64,000 bases of DNA from contig JAHLKF010000006.1 in the NCBI GenBank assembly GCA_025558075.1, positions 496,001-560,000 of the forward strand, given 5' to 3'. Source of the DNA: Gaertneriomyces semiglobifer. Lineage: Eukaryota; Chytridiomycota; Chytridiomycetes; Spizellomycetales; Spizellomycetaceae. Position numbers and translations under genes: made by a program. Shown here piece by piece: positions 44,375-58,100 of the stretch. Within the stretch, counting starts at the first letter, position 1; every line of letters begins with the position of its first letter. The notes below the pieces were generated by a model. That model did no database searches and was not told where the DNA came from. It saw only the letters and a program-made list of their open reading frames with translations.

Positions 44375-47213
44375 ATGCCTAAATATCCATCGAAACCGAG
44401 ACGTCCTTTGGTTTCCAATCTAAGTACTGCCCTCTTGGCCTGGCTTCTGGGGGCCGCGCCTGCCGCGGTTGCGGCCCAAGATAGCAACATCGTCCCATGG
44501 CGAGATCACCACGCAGCATTTGCAAATGGACGGGATGTGTTCTTCTTAGGAGGTCGCAAAAGGGCAGAAGGGCCGGCGTACACCATTCCCGGGAATGGTA
44601 ACTGCACTTCAAAGCTTTTGTGGTGCGCCACCATTGTAGCTGACAAGTTTTGCTTCCAGCTGCAGATCCGAACCGATCAGAGTGGGAAGCTGATCCCAGC
44701 ATCTTTCTTCTACATGCAAACACCACAACCTCCACTCTTCCAGCGGCGCTTCCCCCGTTGTTTGGCCACAGCTGTGCGACGAGTGATGATGGTCGTTTCG
44801 CTTACTGCACAGGTTTGATTCAAGCGAGGAACAGTGTTGCCAACACTACCCTAACAATAATCTTTGACAGGCGGGTTTCGGCCAAACCTACCTCCGTACT
44901 TTGGGGAAAGGAACCTGTACATTTTCGACTTGGCAAGGCGGACGGTGGATCAACGTGAGATGAACGTACCATTATCTGGTGCTACATGGTTACCAGCAAC
45001 GCGAGGCCTTCATGCGACTATCTTTGTGGATGACGAGCTTTATCTTATAGGTAGGCACATCTCGATTTGCGTATATGCACGCGCTCGCTCACCTCCTCCA
45101 CTCAGGCGGCATGCAGTGTTTGTTTTGCTCACAAACGTACATTTATGGAGCTCAAGAGACGCTTCGATACAATGTAGCCAGTGGAGGGTCATCATTCATT
45201 CAGGTCGTTGGAGCCAGTCAACCATCCGGGTTAGGCGGCGTCTGTGCTACAAAGCTCCTGGATGGGCGAGTGTTACTCATTGGCGGGTCCGATACGTTGA
45301 CATCCAGAACTCTTTCCGATCAAGTATGGATTTTTGATCCTAAAAGCGTCCAAAACACGTTTACCCCGATTGTAAATATCACTGGCACACAACCGCAAGC
45401 ACGATGGGGTGCGGTATGTGGACGAGCGCGAAGCCAAAATGTTGTGTTTGTACAGGGTGGATGCAATCCCAATACAGGTGAACTGGCAGACGGCGCGATT
45501 TATGCGCTGGATGTTGACAAACGAGAATGGAAAGTGGCAGACAATATGAATGGACCAGGACCAAGGTGCTTTGCAGCCGGAACGACGATCCATGATTACC
45601 TTGTTGTTCATGGCGGTAGGCGACCCAAGCTTACTGTCATGCAAAGCACACCCACTAGTAGCCCACCGCCCCCCATTCCGTCTACTACTACCACTGCTAC
45701 GACTACTACTAGTGGGCCGCCCAAGCCAACTCCAACCGGGAGCACTGGCAATGGTGGTGACGGCACAGGTGCTGAGGACGGTGGATCCCAGCATCCAAAT
45801 CCAAGTGACCCTGGAAGCAGTTCCGAGAGGCCGCCGTGGTGGCCAGATGAAATACCATTTCCTCCAGCAGATAATGCGCGGCGAATCCGTGGTCGGGATA
45901 TTGTACTGTCGCCTTCCACTGAAGCCGCAGATGACGCAGGAGTATATGCGTTCGATACTACAAGTGGCGCCTGGGTCGCTCCGAAAGACTTATCGAAGCC
46001 TTTCCGAGAGTCAACAGGTCCAACGCCAGAGCCACCGGTGCACGAGAACGCTCCAAACCGAACTGGCACGATCATTGGTGCAATATTGGGATCAATTGCG
46101 CTAGTTGCTGCGGTGGCATTAAGCGGCTGGTATGTGAAACGCCATCGGGCTAGGAAGCGATACGAGAACCTCGCGCATGAAGCACGTGCAAGTGGATCAG
46201 CGCGTGCGTTTAAGTTACGACCTAATGTTGACGATGCTACTGATTACAATCCATCCGTGATCAATTCTCATAGAAATGTTGTGGTTCCGCTGTTGGCACC
46301 GATTCCGCCTGACGAAGGTAGCCGCGCCGCCTGGAGGGCATCACAGAAAGCTGAACGTGCCCCGAGTCTGTCCAGTTTGCACCTAGGATTGAACTTTGCG
46401 CACATAACCCTGGACCGCGGGTCAACATCTTCCGATGTAGGGGCGTTACCGTTACGAGGCGAGTCGATCTTCAGAAGACGTACACATTCAGATCACGGCC
46501 AAGCCGAAGTAGCACCTAGAGCAGAACCTGAACCGGAACTGGCGGACATAACCTCACTGCTGCATTCACAGCAACCACCAGCGATGGCAGAAGTCGGTTA
46601 TGATTTGTACAAACCTACAGCTGCACCACCACCGCCTACACCCGCTAACCTTCATTCTGAAGCGGGCATGACCGACCCGAATGGGAATCTGCTGTTGACG
46701 TCGCAAGGTTACACCTTGCCGGAAGAACTCATGTATATGGTGGTATATCCACACTTACCTCGCCTATCCGATGAAGTGGAGCTGCACCCGGGTGATGAAG
46801 TAGCTGTGCGCAAGATTTATCAGGATGGTTGGTGTCGTGGAACAAACCTAACAACTGGATACAGTGGGGTATTCCCTTTGCTTGCTGTGGAGGACGTTGA
46901 TCCTGCCGCTCCAGCTGTTGAAAGTGGCCTCGATTATTTCGACAGCTATTATGGTCTCCATGGTAATATGGACTCGGTTGACAAAAGCAGTAGCTCACTT
47001 GGGTTGAACAGTCTACTCTTGGGAGCGAATGATCCCGGATATGGGGCTGACGTTCAACCTCGCGGTCCGGAAAGAGTCAACACTGACGACACCATAATGG
47101 CGGAGCGTATATATGAGAATGCAGCTAACCCAGCCGATCAAAAGGTACCTCGAGATGCGTCTGGTTCGTATGCCCTTTCGCTAACCTCCTCATCCTTCAT
47201 TAGACTGATGTAA
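44375..47213 (+). CDS. Kelch-repeat ectodomain, single membrane helix and SH3 domain protein
   Basis: Four exons, 44375-44597, 44648-44812, 44871-45050 and 45106-47213, 891 residues. The N terminus has a basic patch then TALLAWLLGAAPAAVAAQ, a signal peptide or anchor. Kelch-type blades follow: DVFFLGGRKR, FAYCTGGFRP with NLYIFDLARR, DELYLIGG, GRVLLIGGSD with QVWIFDPK, VVFVQGGCNP with AIYALDVDKREW, and YLVVHGG. A Thr/Pro/Ser stalk (residues 395-500) leads to a helix (GTIIGAILGSIALVAAVALS, near 509-530) and a basic stop-transfer. The cytosolic tail ends in an SH3 domain near 731-790: MVVYPHLPRLSDEVELHPGD, GWCRGTN, SGVFPLLAV. It is probably a cell-surface sensor or adhesion protein linked to actin or polarity machinery. 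All introns are 50-58 bases with consistent phases. Confidence 0.85.
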
Positions 47214-47583
47214 AGTTCCCTCAAGCTACGGATAAACAAATGCTTGAGCTGTAGTTTTTTCAAGAGTAAATTAATACAATATGTACATATTCCAGCAAAC
47301 CCTACGCCAGTAGGGTAAGCTACAGCTTTGCCAATAACGTTTCAGTGTCCGCCGTCTAAGTAACATGCAACACTCCAGTTCCTGCGAGTATTTTTTGTGT
47401 GAGCGATCGTCCGCACGCGTTTTACTGACAGCGCGTTTTTCGGACGTCCTGTCAGTGAGGAGCACGCAAACAGAGCCATCCGCCATTGTGAGCCCCCCAG
47501 TTTTGGGCGTCAGTGTTCGCCCTGCCGACTCTTCGGCGTTCATCTCATCCACAGTGTGATTGCCGGCTGATCTGTTGCCGACC
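47214..47583. other. Intergenic region
   Basis: About 370 bases between the kelch-SH3 gene and the KEN-box gene, same strand. No supported coding frame; the first ATG of the next gene is at 47584, although its frame is open from 47560. Confidence 0.4.
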
Positions 47584-48619
47584 ATGATTCGCCAACTTCC
47601 GTCGGTCCGTGCCCTTCAACACGCGCGAGACAAGGAAAACCTTTCCTCTGATCCGGCCGGTTTCAAAACGCCAGGCAGAACAGTTACCTTCAAAACGCCT
47701 GGAAGGGCAGTATTGAGCCATAAGAATGTGACGGTGGACAAAGAGAATGCAAAGACTGAGCTGCTGACACCCGGAAAGGCGTTGAAGCATGCCAAGACGC
47801 CTGGGAAGGGTAGGCCGTCTATAGCTGTAATTTTTACCTTGAGGACCTTACGTTGACTGCTTAAGTTCTTAAACTTTAGGAGTCGCACCGCCAAACTCGG
47901 TGTTGCGAACCAAGGTGAATGCGATCCCTCAAACTCCGGGGATCACAACCGTATCCCGCCCAGCGTTAAGCCAACGGCCGGCAAACAATGTGAAAACACC
48001 AGCTAACAAACTTCAGAAACCTGTACAAACTCCAAAGTCCGCTCTCGGACTGAAACCATTCGACACGACCGGTAAAGCACCAGTAGACAAAACGGTCAGC
48101 ACTCCATACAAAGTACTGGATACACAAAAAGCACTTGAGAAGAGCGTGAAGCAGTCGTTGAGCCAAGTCAAGACACTTTCTTCTCGTCGTTCGAGTGCGC
48201 GCAAGTCTTCGGTTCGGAAGCAGTCCGCAACCCCTCAAGCACAACAACTGACAACAACAACAACCGACACGAATTGTGTGTCGGACGATGATTACGAGAT
48301 AGAGTATATGCCACCTTCGACGATCGAACATACGTTCCGCCCGGATTGGGAGCCTGATGCGCTGCAGGATCTCCTCAAGTACAAACCTCGGCTATACGCG
48401 AAGCCTGAGGCAGTGGCTCACTTGTTCAGCAAGGAATTCGACGAACCCAATTTTGAATTTGACCCTATTCAGGAATATCACGAACGGCATGACCAAGGGT
48501 TGTGGGGGAGATTCCCGGACCCTGATACCCTGCCGGATATTGAATTTTCTGAAGAGGAAGTTGCGTTGGCATTCCCGGAAGTGGAGTCAGATATTGAATT
48601 GAACTCTTTGAGGCTGTAG
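47584..48619 (+). CDS. KEN-box, TPG-repeat protein; possible securin
   Basis: Two exons, 47584-47809 and 47880-48619, 321 residues. Two KEN boxes (residues 17-19 and 53-55, both as DKEN) suggest APC/C-dependent destruction. Four TPG(R/K) motifs near residues 29, 38, 62 and 72 look like phosphorylation sites. A basic Ser/Thr-rich middle (KALEKSVKQSLSQVKTL) precedes an acidic patch, DDDYEIEYMPPSTIEHTFRP, and an acidic C terminus (DIEFSEEEVALAF, then ESDIELNSL). This order (N-terminal KEN, basic middle, acidic end with D-x-E/I-E) matches securins, which inhibit separase until anaphase, but securins are poorly conserved and no canonical D-box is seen. Other APC/C substrates are possible. Convergent with the 83-residue gene, only 61 bases apart. 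Confidence 0.6.
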
Positions 48620-48680
48620 GCTGGCAGTCAGCGCCGCAAGGGTTGCAATGTTGGACACTTGGAGTAGATATTGATACCAA

Positions 48681-48990
48681 TCATTTTGTGCTTTCGTTCT
48701 TATTGAAATTGCCGTCTTGTAAATACACATACGTCTTGGCGAGCTCGTGCAGTACATCTATATTTTGAACAGTTGCCAGTACACGGCGAGGTTCCTCGTC
48801 CTTCAGAGCAGCAAGTTTGCTTAGGAACAGAACCATGGCCGCCACCGCTTCGTCTAACTCAAGCACAATGCCCGCTTCGTTTGATGGTCTCCAATCGGGT
48901 TTCAGGCCTTAAATTCTTGTTATGCTTTGAACGCGTGGGTGTCTTTCACCTCGCGCTTGCTTTACTTATAGTGTCATTGCGTCCACTCAT
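48681..48990 (-). CDS. Small two-exon protein of unknown function
   Basis: Exons 48966-48990 (only eight codons) and 48681-48907, 83 residues. The main frame lacks an ATG; splicing with a GTAAAG donor, an ATAAC branch-like site and an AAG acceptor supplies one and keeps the phase. The protein starts MSGRNDTISLKPDWRP and continues as an alpha-helical stretch (VLELDEAVAAMVLFLSKLAA, then VLHELAKTYVYLQDG). It is probably soluble and helical, perhaps a small complex subunit; I do not recognise it. It shares a 174-base divergent promoter with the spectraplakin-like gene. Confidence 0.55.
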
Positions 48991-49164
48991 AACTCTGCCC
49001 TTTGTTTAAGGGTTCTTACTGCTCGTAAATCTCCGAACTTTGGCCAGCCGCCTCAGCATCTCGGTGCAGTTGTTTATATACGACCTCTTCTTATTACTTT
49101 ATCTTTCAGCCGCCGCGGTCCCCTACCCACTCCTCGCGCCTAGAACTGGCCGGCTGCATACTGC

Positions 49165-52100
49165 ATGTCTTGGATCCGCAAACATATCGGTCGGCGAACG
49201 TCATCGCAAGATAAGTTACCGGACGACGGGAATGGCTCGCGCAAAAATCATCGGGGCTCTCAAGGGAGTCTATTCGCCGACCGTGAACAGAATCTACCCC
49301 AGAATCACCGCGGGTCTCTCGGTTCAATAATGGCGACCGACAAGAAAGTGCAGAGATTAAAGGCTGACTACGAGGCCATGCAGAAGAAAACATTTACGAA
49401 ATGGTAGGAGGAAGGCTCATGTGGTACCTGTTGAACGGGCGTTGATATCTCCATCGGGGTAGGTGTAATGTCTACCTATCCAGAACTAGCGGCACAACCA
49501 ACCAACCCGCTAGCGGCCTCTTGATAAATGATTTGGGAACCGACTTACGAGATGGCGTCAGATTGGCGCATCTGTTGGAAGTCTTGAGCGGTGAACAGCT
49601 ACCGCGACCCGAACGAACCATGAACCGAGTTACCGTAGATGCTGGTGCGCTTATGCGCATATACAGCATAGTGAACGTTGACAAGTGCCTCAAATTCTTA
49701 CAGACAAAGCTCCGAGAACCTCTTTCTAATATTGGCAGCGAAGACATAGTCGACGGCAACCTCAAGCTTACCATGGGATTAATATGGATATTGATTCTGC
49801 GCTTCCGAATAGAAGCGATTGCATTAAAGGATAAGCGGATATCTACACAGCCCTTAACATTCCCGGCTTCTACGGTAAGTTTCGCGGTATATATGTAAGT
49901 GGTGTTCTGCGACAAACAACTTAAACAAAGCGCAGCGCGACCGTGAAACCGTAGCAGAAACTATGCCGCATAATGGGCCAACAGACTCGGAGAATATCCG
50001 CGAGTTTGCCGGCATTGCCGCTGCTGGGGGAAAGGCCGCTTTACTTTCTTGGTGTCAACAAATTCTTGCGCCGTATGTTGATATCGGCATCATTCCGGTA
50101 GTCAAAAACTTTTCTCGCGACTGGCAAAATGGCCTCGCTTTCCTATGTTTGGTTCATTCGTTCAACTCTGATCTGGTTCCGGATCTTACCGATATGTCGA
50201 CGCGATATGCGAATTCAAAGGCCTACGCCCGCCAGGAATCAATTCATTTGAGCAAAGCACTCAGCGAGTATATGGCATACCAAGGGAGAAGGAAACTGAG
50301 TTCTCCGGATGTGAACCCTATCACTGCTGCTATCGACAAAGTCTCCATTTCATCGCCACCCTCATCACCACGACATTCCATACGCAGCTCTTTTTCATCA
50401 ATATCATCAGGCCACACGTCTCCACCGGCCAGTCCTTTGTCAGGTCCGTCAGGGCTAACGCACATGCATGCAAAAGATCCAGAGATATGGAGAACAACGC
50501 TGTCTCGAGCGTTTGATTTGGCTGAGGAGCACATGGGGGTGTCACAACTTCTGGATGTGGACGATGTTGCTGGCGTAGAAGTACCGGATGAGATGATCAT
50601 CATGACTTATGTGAGTGTTGAGCAGCTCATCACGCCGATTTGTTCATTACTGAACGTTTGCTAGGTGTCGGAAATATACTGGGTCCTCCGTAGTCGGCCA
50701 TTTCCTAGTCCGACGTCTTTCAGAGATGAGGCAGACTCCTCCGACTTATCACTACTTCCTGCACCTGTGCATTATGAACGCTTGATTGCACAGTTTCAAA
50801 AGTTGGTGGGGAGACTTGCGACCTGGCTTGCATTAGAGAGAGAATGCATGCTGCAAGTTATGGAGGGATTGAAATCGTGGCCAGTCAGTCGCTTGGCGGA
50901 AAAACCGCTGCCTCGGATATCTTGGACTTCGAGTTTCGTTCAGGCGTTAACGGATGCATGGACAAACACTGGTGCCTTGAAGAATATAGTAAATGCCCAG
51001 ATAGCGCATATCGAGAAACAGCTCTCTCCTACCTCAGACGAAATTGTAACTGGTGAGATTAAAGAAGGCCCGCAAATAATGCATCGTATCGTAAATATGT
51101 ACGAAGAGTTAAAGCGACTTAGGAAAGAGATTGCCGCGACGGGGGCGAACCCTCCGGATATGACAGATTTACGAGAGAAGTTCCGACATACCAAAGCGCG
51201 CTATCACTCACTAGTGAAAGAAACCTGTCCCCTCTATGTCGGAGCTTTGAAAATCTACATAACCTGGATTGAGGATCGTGCTATGCATTTGGAACGAGTT
51301 CAGGAGGAGCTTGTGGGCTTCGACGGTCAAGGCGGCCTTCGGACAGAATCGCAGCGCCTCATTCGAGAGGTCAAATTGGTTGCCAAGGATTTACATTCTG
51401 TACAGGCGGAAGACGAGCGCCTTGCGAGCCGAGATTTTGAAGACGAACGGCGATTTCATCGGCGAATAGCGGCCATGAAGAAAGTAGTGTATGAAAAACT
51501 CGGTGGTGCGGCAGTTCAGGAGTGGTCGAGCGACCCAGCAAATACCGGTGCTGACGATGATACCGTCTATGGCGGGCTTGTGGATCTTGGTACTCGAGTA
51601 GAGCATGAATTATCGCTGAGGGTTCAGGTATTGCGAGCCAGGGTAGCTGAACTTGTACTGGATCTGGAAAAAGACTACGCGTCAGGCGCTTCTACCAGCG
51701 GGGACTTTTCCTTGATACCTGTTTTCATGATTCAGAAAGGCCGCAATTTGATGGACATTGCAAACGATGAAGTGTTGACCTTTATTGCTACCCAGTTGAT
51801 TCCATCCTTCTCTGCCAATGCGCAGCACGTGTCGGCAACACTTGATTCTGTCCGTAAGCGACGCGCTGATGAGGAGAGCAGGGAAGCGTCGCTACGTGAA
51901 GCTGCCACTGGTGTAACCAAAGCTTATTGCGTGCAGGTGACGCGAACAAACGATGCCATTAAACGATGGAGAGCTGAGCTGGACCGGTGGACTGCCGAGG
52001 ACGAAAGCAAACAACGTGACGAATATTGGATCAGCCGAGCCGAAACTTGGTGGAAAGCGCGGCAGCAAGAAATTCGTCAATGCGTGGAAGCTTCGACTGA

Positions 52101-55100
52101 CCGCGACCTAAGTATATCCAAACTGGATCAAATGTGGGATGGTGTAGTGCAAGCTGCGAAAACAGGATTGACGTCGCGCGTTATGGCCGAGTCCCTTTTC
52201 GTAAGCATTCCACATCAAACCATCAAGAACGACGCTGTGGCATTACTTGAGAGAATGTCCCTTTTTCGCTCGGATATACTTGACCGAGCACGCGGAGCGG
52301 TTTTTGAACGTCGGGAAGGGCTCGTGTCCCAATGGGAATCGGTAGCCACGGAGATTGAACGGGTTCTCATTTTGCTTGGTGGAGAGGACAACACTATTGA
52401 GCAAGTGGATAAAGCCCTAGACGCACACTTAGACCTGTGGGTCGGTCTGTGGGAAAGGCTGTCTAGGATGTTTAACGAAGACGGGCCTTTGCAATTGACC
52501 GAGATTGGAAAAGCAATGACCAATCTGATCACTACAGCTAAGAAGTCTGATAAAGATTTAAGCGGCTACCTTGCTGATGTCAATCGAAACCTTCGCTCGG
52601 CCGACTCCGATGGAATTGCATTTGAAGAAACTCGATGGACCCCGTTTCAAGTTCGAACAGAGGCTTTACTCAATGGTTTGGTTGGCTTACAAGATAGTGA
52701 TTTGAAAGTGCGCGTAAACGCGCGCTATCTCACTTTGAAGGGAACACTTGAGCACACGGTCGCGAATCGGAAAAAGACCCTCTCCCAGTCGCAAGCCCGA
52801 GAACGTCTCATTTCTGAAACATTTACTTGGTTGCAAGAGTTTATCCTACGTTTACACCAGTGGCTTTCGGATATTGATCACGCCTGCACTGAGTTGGACA
52901 AGATGGATTTTGATATGAGTAGGCTTCTCGCTGCAATGCGCACTGTGATTTTCAACACCGCGCATGGTCAGACCACAGGTCAGGAAGAAGCACTAGAACT
53001 ACATAAATCCACCTGGGCTTCATTGGAAGAAGACATGAACATCGCGATCACACCGCTGTTCAAAAAAGTTTGCTCTGAAGAGTTTCCGGTAGATGAGGAG
53101 GTGCCCCAAAGGCTGATCGAAAGAAAGTTCGCACTCTTTCAAGTGCGGACGCGCTGTGTTGCGAAGGCCACCGATGATATTAATATCAAATACTCAAAGC
53201 TTCGGGACACTGCGGCTTTTCTGAAGCGTCTGCTGCCTATTGAAGAACAAACTGGAGTATATATCCGCGAAGCCAACAATGTGGCCTCCCTACTGCGAAA
53301 ACGTCTCGAAAATGAACGACTGTTAGTACAGTCTCTGCCACACGGGCTAGGTAATGATGTGTCTGTTGACACTTTCACTGAAACATTACAACAACTGGAC
53401 GGGCGTGGAATTGAAACATCCAACGCCGTTGCTACTTTGGCCCGCATCAGGAACAGCTGTGTCGCTTTGCTAAAACCGGATCAAGATTTCGTTCCTGTGC
53501 GCGAATGTATTGACAAGAGATGGGATGAAATACAGCATCTGCTCGAGCAGTTACAGGATACTGTGGACAAAATTACGTATCATGTCAACACTGGCATTGA
53601 TGTGTTCAAAACGGTGCAACAGCCGGGGGTTAAACTCTTAGATGCCTGTCAGGAAATACGGAACGCTGTATCCGAAGTGGCGGTCGCCGCTGCTAGAGAA
53701 GCCGGTGGCGCTATTGAGATCATGATGAGCGTGAGAGTGCTCGCGGAACGGGCGGACACCTTAGTACGTTCTGCGGAGAGAATTCTGGCTGATGCCATCG
53801 ATGTTCAGGTTGCGGATGACGAGAAAGTAGCTGAATTTATCTCAAGTCTCCGCACTGCAGCTAAGCATGCGCAGCAGCAGACAGGCGAAGCTGGGGCAGA
53901 GGTTGCCAAAGCAGTCGTGGAGGATTGGGAGCAAGGGATAGTAAGTAAAGTCGAGAGCTGGTGTGAATCACTGCAATCGCGATTACTTGCCGGCTCTCCT
54001 GATGCGGAGATTGATGAACTATACACAAAGCTAGCAAATAAATATGCTAACTTGACAGAAACAGCAGATACTGCCGACGTAATCCTTCAACAACTAGAGG
54101 TTAGCACGGAAGCTGTTTTGAAAACCCTGAACGAGTGGACATCTGGAAAGACGCATGACGCCGACTCCTCCGCGATACCGATGCCTGAAATCTTACAACG
54201 TCGTTACATAGAGCTTCGAACTCGAGTGGAGGATCTTTCTGGCAACGTATATGGCGCATCCACGTTCTTGCGTTTACTTGAGAAGTTTGTTGGTCGAGCT
54301 GCCATTGTTGAGAAGACGTTACAAGAGATGGCTAAAGGTATCTCAACCGCGACTTCTGAAGAGGCGGCTGATGTTGTGGACCAAGAGCTAAGTACCATAG
54401 AGCGCAGCACTGAGCTGTCGCACCTTCTTGGCGATCTTCGGGCGCACTCGGCCAGTAGCACCCTTCGCGCGGATTACCAAGTGGTCATTCCTTACTGCAC
54501 GGATCGGTTCGCAAAATTATTGGAAGATGTCCAGCTCTTGAAGCGTGATCTTTTGCAGTCTCGCCAGACTCGCAACGCCGCAACTTCGTACCTCAATAAA
54601 TTGGACGAGTTCAAAAGCTGGGCCGTTAATCACGACGCATCATTGGCACAAATAGAAGAAACGGCTACCGCCAACTTAGGTGTACTTAAGCCGTCGAACA
54701 GTCTGGAACATGACATCCTGCAGGAGAACCTAATGACCACTCTCAACGCCATTGACGGTTTATCGGACAGGTTGACCGTAGCTTCAAGCGAGCTGGAGCG
54801 ATATGCAAGATCCTACGACAGTATTACCTCTCAAGCGCAGTTCGTGATCGAAGGATGCGCGTCTGACGAGCTCCTAGCACGGCAGATTCAGGAAGCTGTG
54901 ATATCAGTCAGGGAATTTTGGACTACAATCAATGAGCGACAGACACGTTGTCAGCAAAGAATCACGCAGCAACGACACTTCATTGCCACCGCTATTAAAT
55001 GTTGCAAGAAGATCATAAAAGGTATCGCTGAAGCTCGAACGAAGATTGCTGACATAGATGCGGTAAAACCAACGCTGGCAGAGCAAGCAGAAGTCGGGTT

Positions 55101-58100
55101 GGCAGCCCTGTGCGACTATGTATCGGACGAGATCAAACGAATGCAGGCCGACTGTGTCCAATGGCAGCAAGCAGGGTCAGATTGGATGGACAACGTAACT
55201 CAACTAGCCACTGGTCAGTTCGGTGGAGATCTTGAGGTTACAGAAGCATTAGCGTTGACGCTTTGCGAACGCATTAAACGCGAGCAAGTGCACTTGGAAC
55301 AAGCTACTCAACATCGGTCCGACACCCTTTCGCAGTGGTCTACTGCTGTCACCGACTTCCTAACGGTCGCCGCTGAACATGATATTTTTCTCGAAGACAC
55401 CATTCGCGGCTTGCGTAACCGTCTCTATGGCGGCAAAACCAACATGTCTATGAGCCGCCAGGCCAGCCGTCAAACTAGTCGACAGTCGTTACGTGGGTCA
55501 ATGCTATTGGGCGAAACACTTCCAACCACGCGATATTTGGTGGTTTTCGGCCATGATAGTGCAGACGGTCAGAATTTGGAAGAGTGGTCTAAAGAATTTA
55601 ACGTTTTGCACGAACGGCTCCATAAAACTGCTCCGACTCAACTTTCCGAATTCCGAGAAATTACTGATAAACTATATGACATGTGTCATAACATCGGTGG
55701 CTTAATCGCAGAAGATGTCGAATCTGGAATTCGCGAGCGGTGGGAGGGTATCAGTGAGCGTTACAAGGAGGCACAACGTCTCGCCGAGGAGGAGAGCCTC
55801 GGTATCGAGAGAGCAAAAAAGTATCAGCAATGGCATGGAATGATGCAAAGAGTGGAAGAGGAGGTTAACGATCTTGACGCTCAGCTGGCCAGTGTATCTG
55901 AATCAAACTTCGAACAACAATTAGAGGAAATAGGGTTCCGCGTTGCCGCGGTGGAAGGAACCATCACAATGTTTGTCAAACTGACCGAGCAGGAAAAGCC
56001 GCTGAGTAGCGCAATGCCCGAAGATTTGATGACGTCTGACAAAAGATCCTCGACTTTGCGAAAGCATCGATCATTAGCGAGCCTACAGGTTGTAAGTCTT
56101 GCAGAACAGTCGAACGCTGCTACATTGAAGTCTCGCGTGGACGCGGTATCCACCAGGCTAGGCCAATTCGCCGCTTTGGTCAGAGAGCGACGAGATGAGT
56201 TGACGCAATCAGTGAAAACAAAGAGCATCCAAGAAGAGGTCGCTCTCTTATCCTCATGGTGTCGTAATGCAATCAAGGCACTGGAAGAGTCACGCAACCG
56301 GCTTCCACCTCGACCTCTTTTGGAACAAATCGGCAGTTTTGGGCTTGCTGATACTGTACAAGCTGATTTGGTAGATGGCGTCAGGCGTGCCACAGCGTTG
56401 GATTTAGACTACTCCCAGGAGTGTACACGTGCGGAACGCTTGCATGGGTCCCTTTCCCCGGATCAACGTGAGGCCTTAGATTCCCAACTGCGAATTGTCG
56501 AGCGTCTGCTTACTGCAGAGAAGTCACGGATAGAGGCCACGAAAAAGTTGTTTGGACTCGATCGGGCCATGCTTACTATCATGAACTGGATATCAGCAGC
56601 GAAGGAAGCGGTGGTTGAGATTGAAGAATCCCAGCGCCAGTTGTTGGAGAAAGACCAGGCCAGCCATTCCGAAGCTGAATCTACTGCTGACCCGCTGGCT
56701 GCTACGTTTGCAGACGTTACCGAGCTGGAGGATCGCATCAACAGTTTTGAAGGCACCGTTGCTGCCTTCCTGACATCGGCAGCAGCTTTGAAGGAACAAT
56801 TCGGGAATACTTCTGATGTGTATGATGATGAACAGATACTCAACGCTGCTCAAAACTCTGTAGACATCAGATTCAAGCAGGTGAATTCCGAATGGGAGAT
56901 GTTGCTCTATAACGTCGGGAAACTCCGCGGATCATCCGTTGATAGGCGGAGAGAGATAGATTTCAACGAGACGGTTGATGAAATATGGGAAATACTCGAA
57001 GAAGTTAAGAACCTTCTAAACGGAGATGCTGAGGACATTGCGGACGCCGAGGACATGCTTGACGGGCGAGTGCTCCCTGCGCTGACCGAGGTGCGCGAAA
57101 AGGTCGAGAGTTCTTCCCGTGATGCGCGAGAGAGGAAGCGGTTCTCTGCCAAGTCCTATGCTTTAGACGAGCGAGTCCGGACTTTATTTGAAGAAATCGA
57201 GGGCAGAGGGGTGCCGTCAGACCGAAGTTTAGCCGAGCGACGCGTGGCCCGTCTAGTCTTGGAATATGAGCGCTTGCATAAGGAATATTCTTCCTGTGTC
57301 CAACATTCTGCTGGGGTTGCCGCTGCAGCGTCTGCGTTCCTCCAAGGTATACCGCTTCCGGCTGGTGGGGAGAAAATCATACCACCGACCGACTCGGAAT
57401 GCGAAACCTTAGCTTTGAATCTTGCCCGGCAATTTGATTTCCACGATGCGAAAGTGCGGAGTATTTTAGCGCGACTTGCGCCGGCTACCAATGCGGTCGG
57501 TGACGCCTCCACCCATGTCAACCTGACGGACAGGTGGGAGGGCATTCATGCATGGCAGTCAAATGTGCGCTATCAGCTCCTCGCTCAGGTGCGTGCGAAG
57601 CGCACTCCGAAGAGAAGTGCCATTCCAGTGCCCTCACGCTCGAGATCCGCGTCAGCGTCTAAGCCCGGCACTAGGAAGGGTTCCCAAATACCACCATCAC
57701 CCACAACCACGGCCTCGAGTGGCCGCTCAATATCACCAGCAAGATTACCAGCTACTGTCAGGATTTATGTACCTTCACCAAATCATTACATGCCCTTGCC
57801 TAACGATCCCTTGGATGAAGCCGTTGCGATGGTTGTGAACAACCACCCGAGCGCGATTCGCGTAGAGCGTGCAGCCGAACATGGCCGCTATTGGTTTGGA
57901 GAATCACTGCGGAGGCTTTGCTTTTGTCGCCTAGTTAGAAATAGTGTGATGGTACGGATTGGAGGCGGCTGGCAAGAATTGAATAACTTTTTGACGGAGC
58001 ATACGGCCTTGGAACATCGGATTCCGACTATTCGCTCATTCTTGACGGACACGGACGCGGGCCCTATAGAGGGTTTCGAAACTAGCGAGGTGTACGAAGT

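Noticed and set aside
49484..49490. Alternative acceptors for the first intron of the cytolinker gene
   Set aside because: The AG ending at 49483 would create a TGA at the junction, and the AG ending at 49489 would replace the conserved Trp of TKW with Cys; the AG ending at 49462 keeps TKWCN and the CH1 helix.
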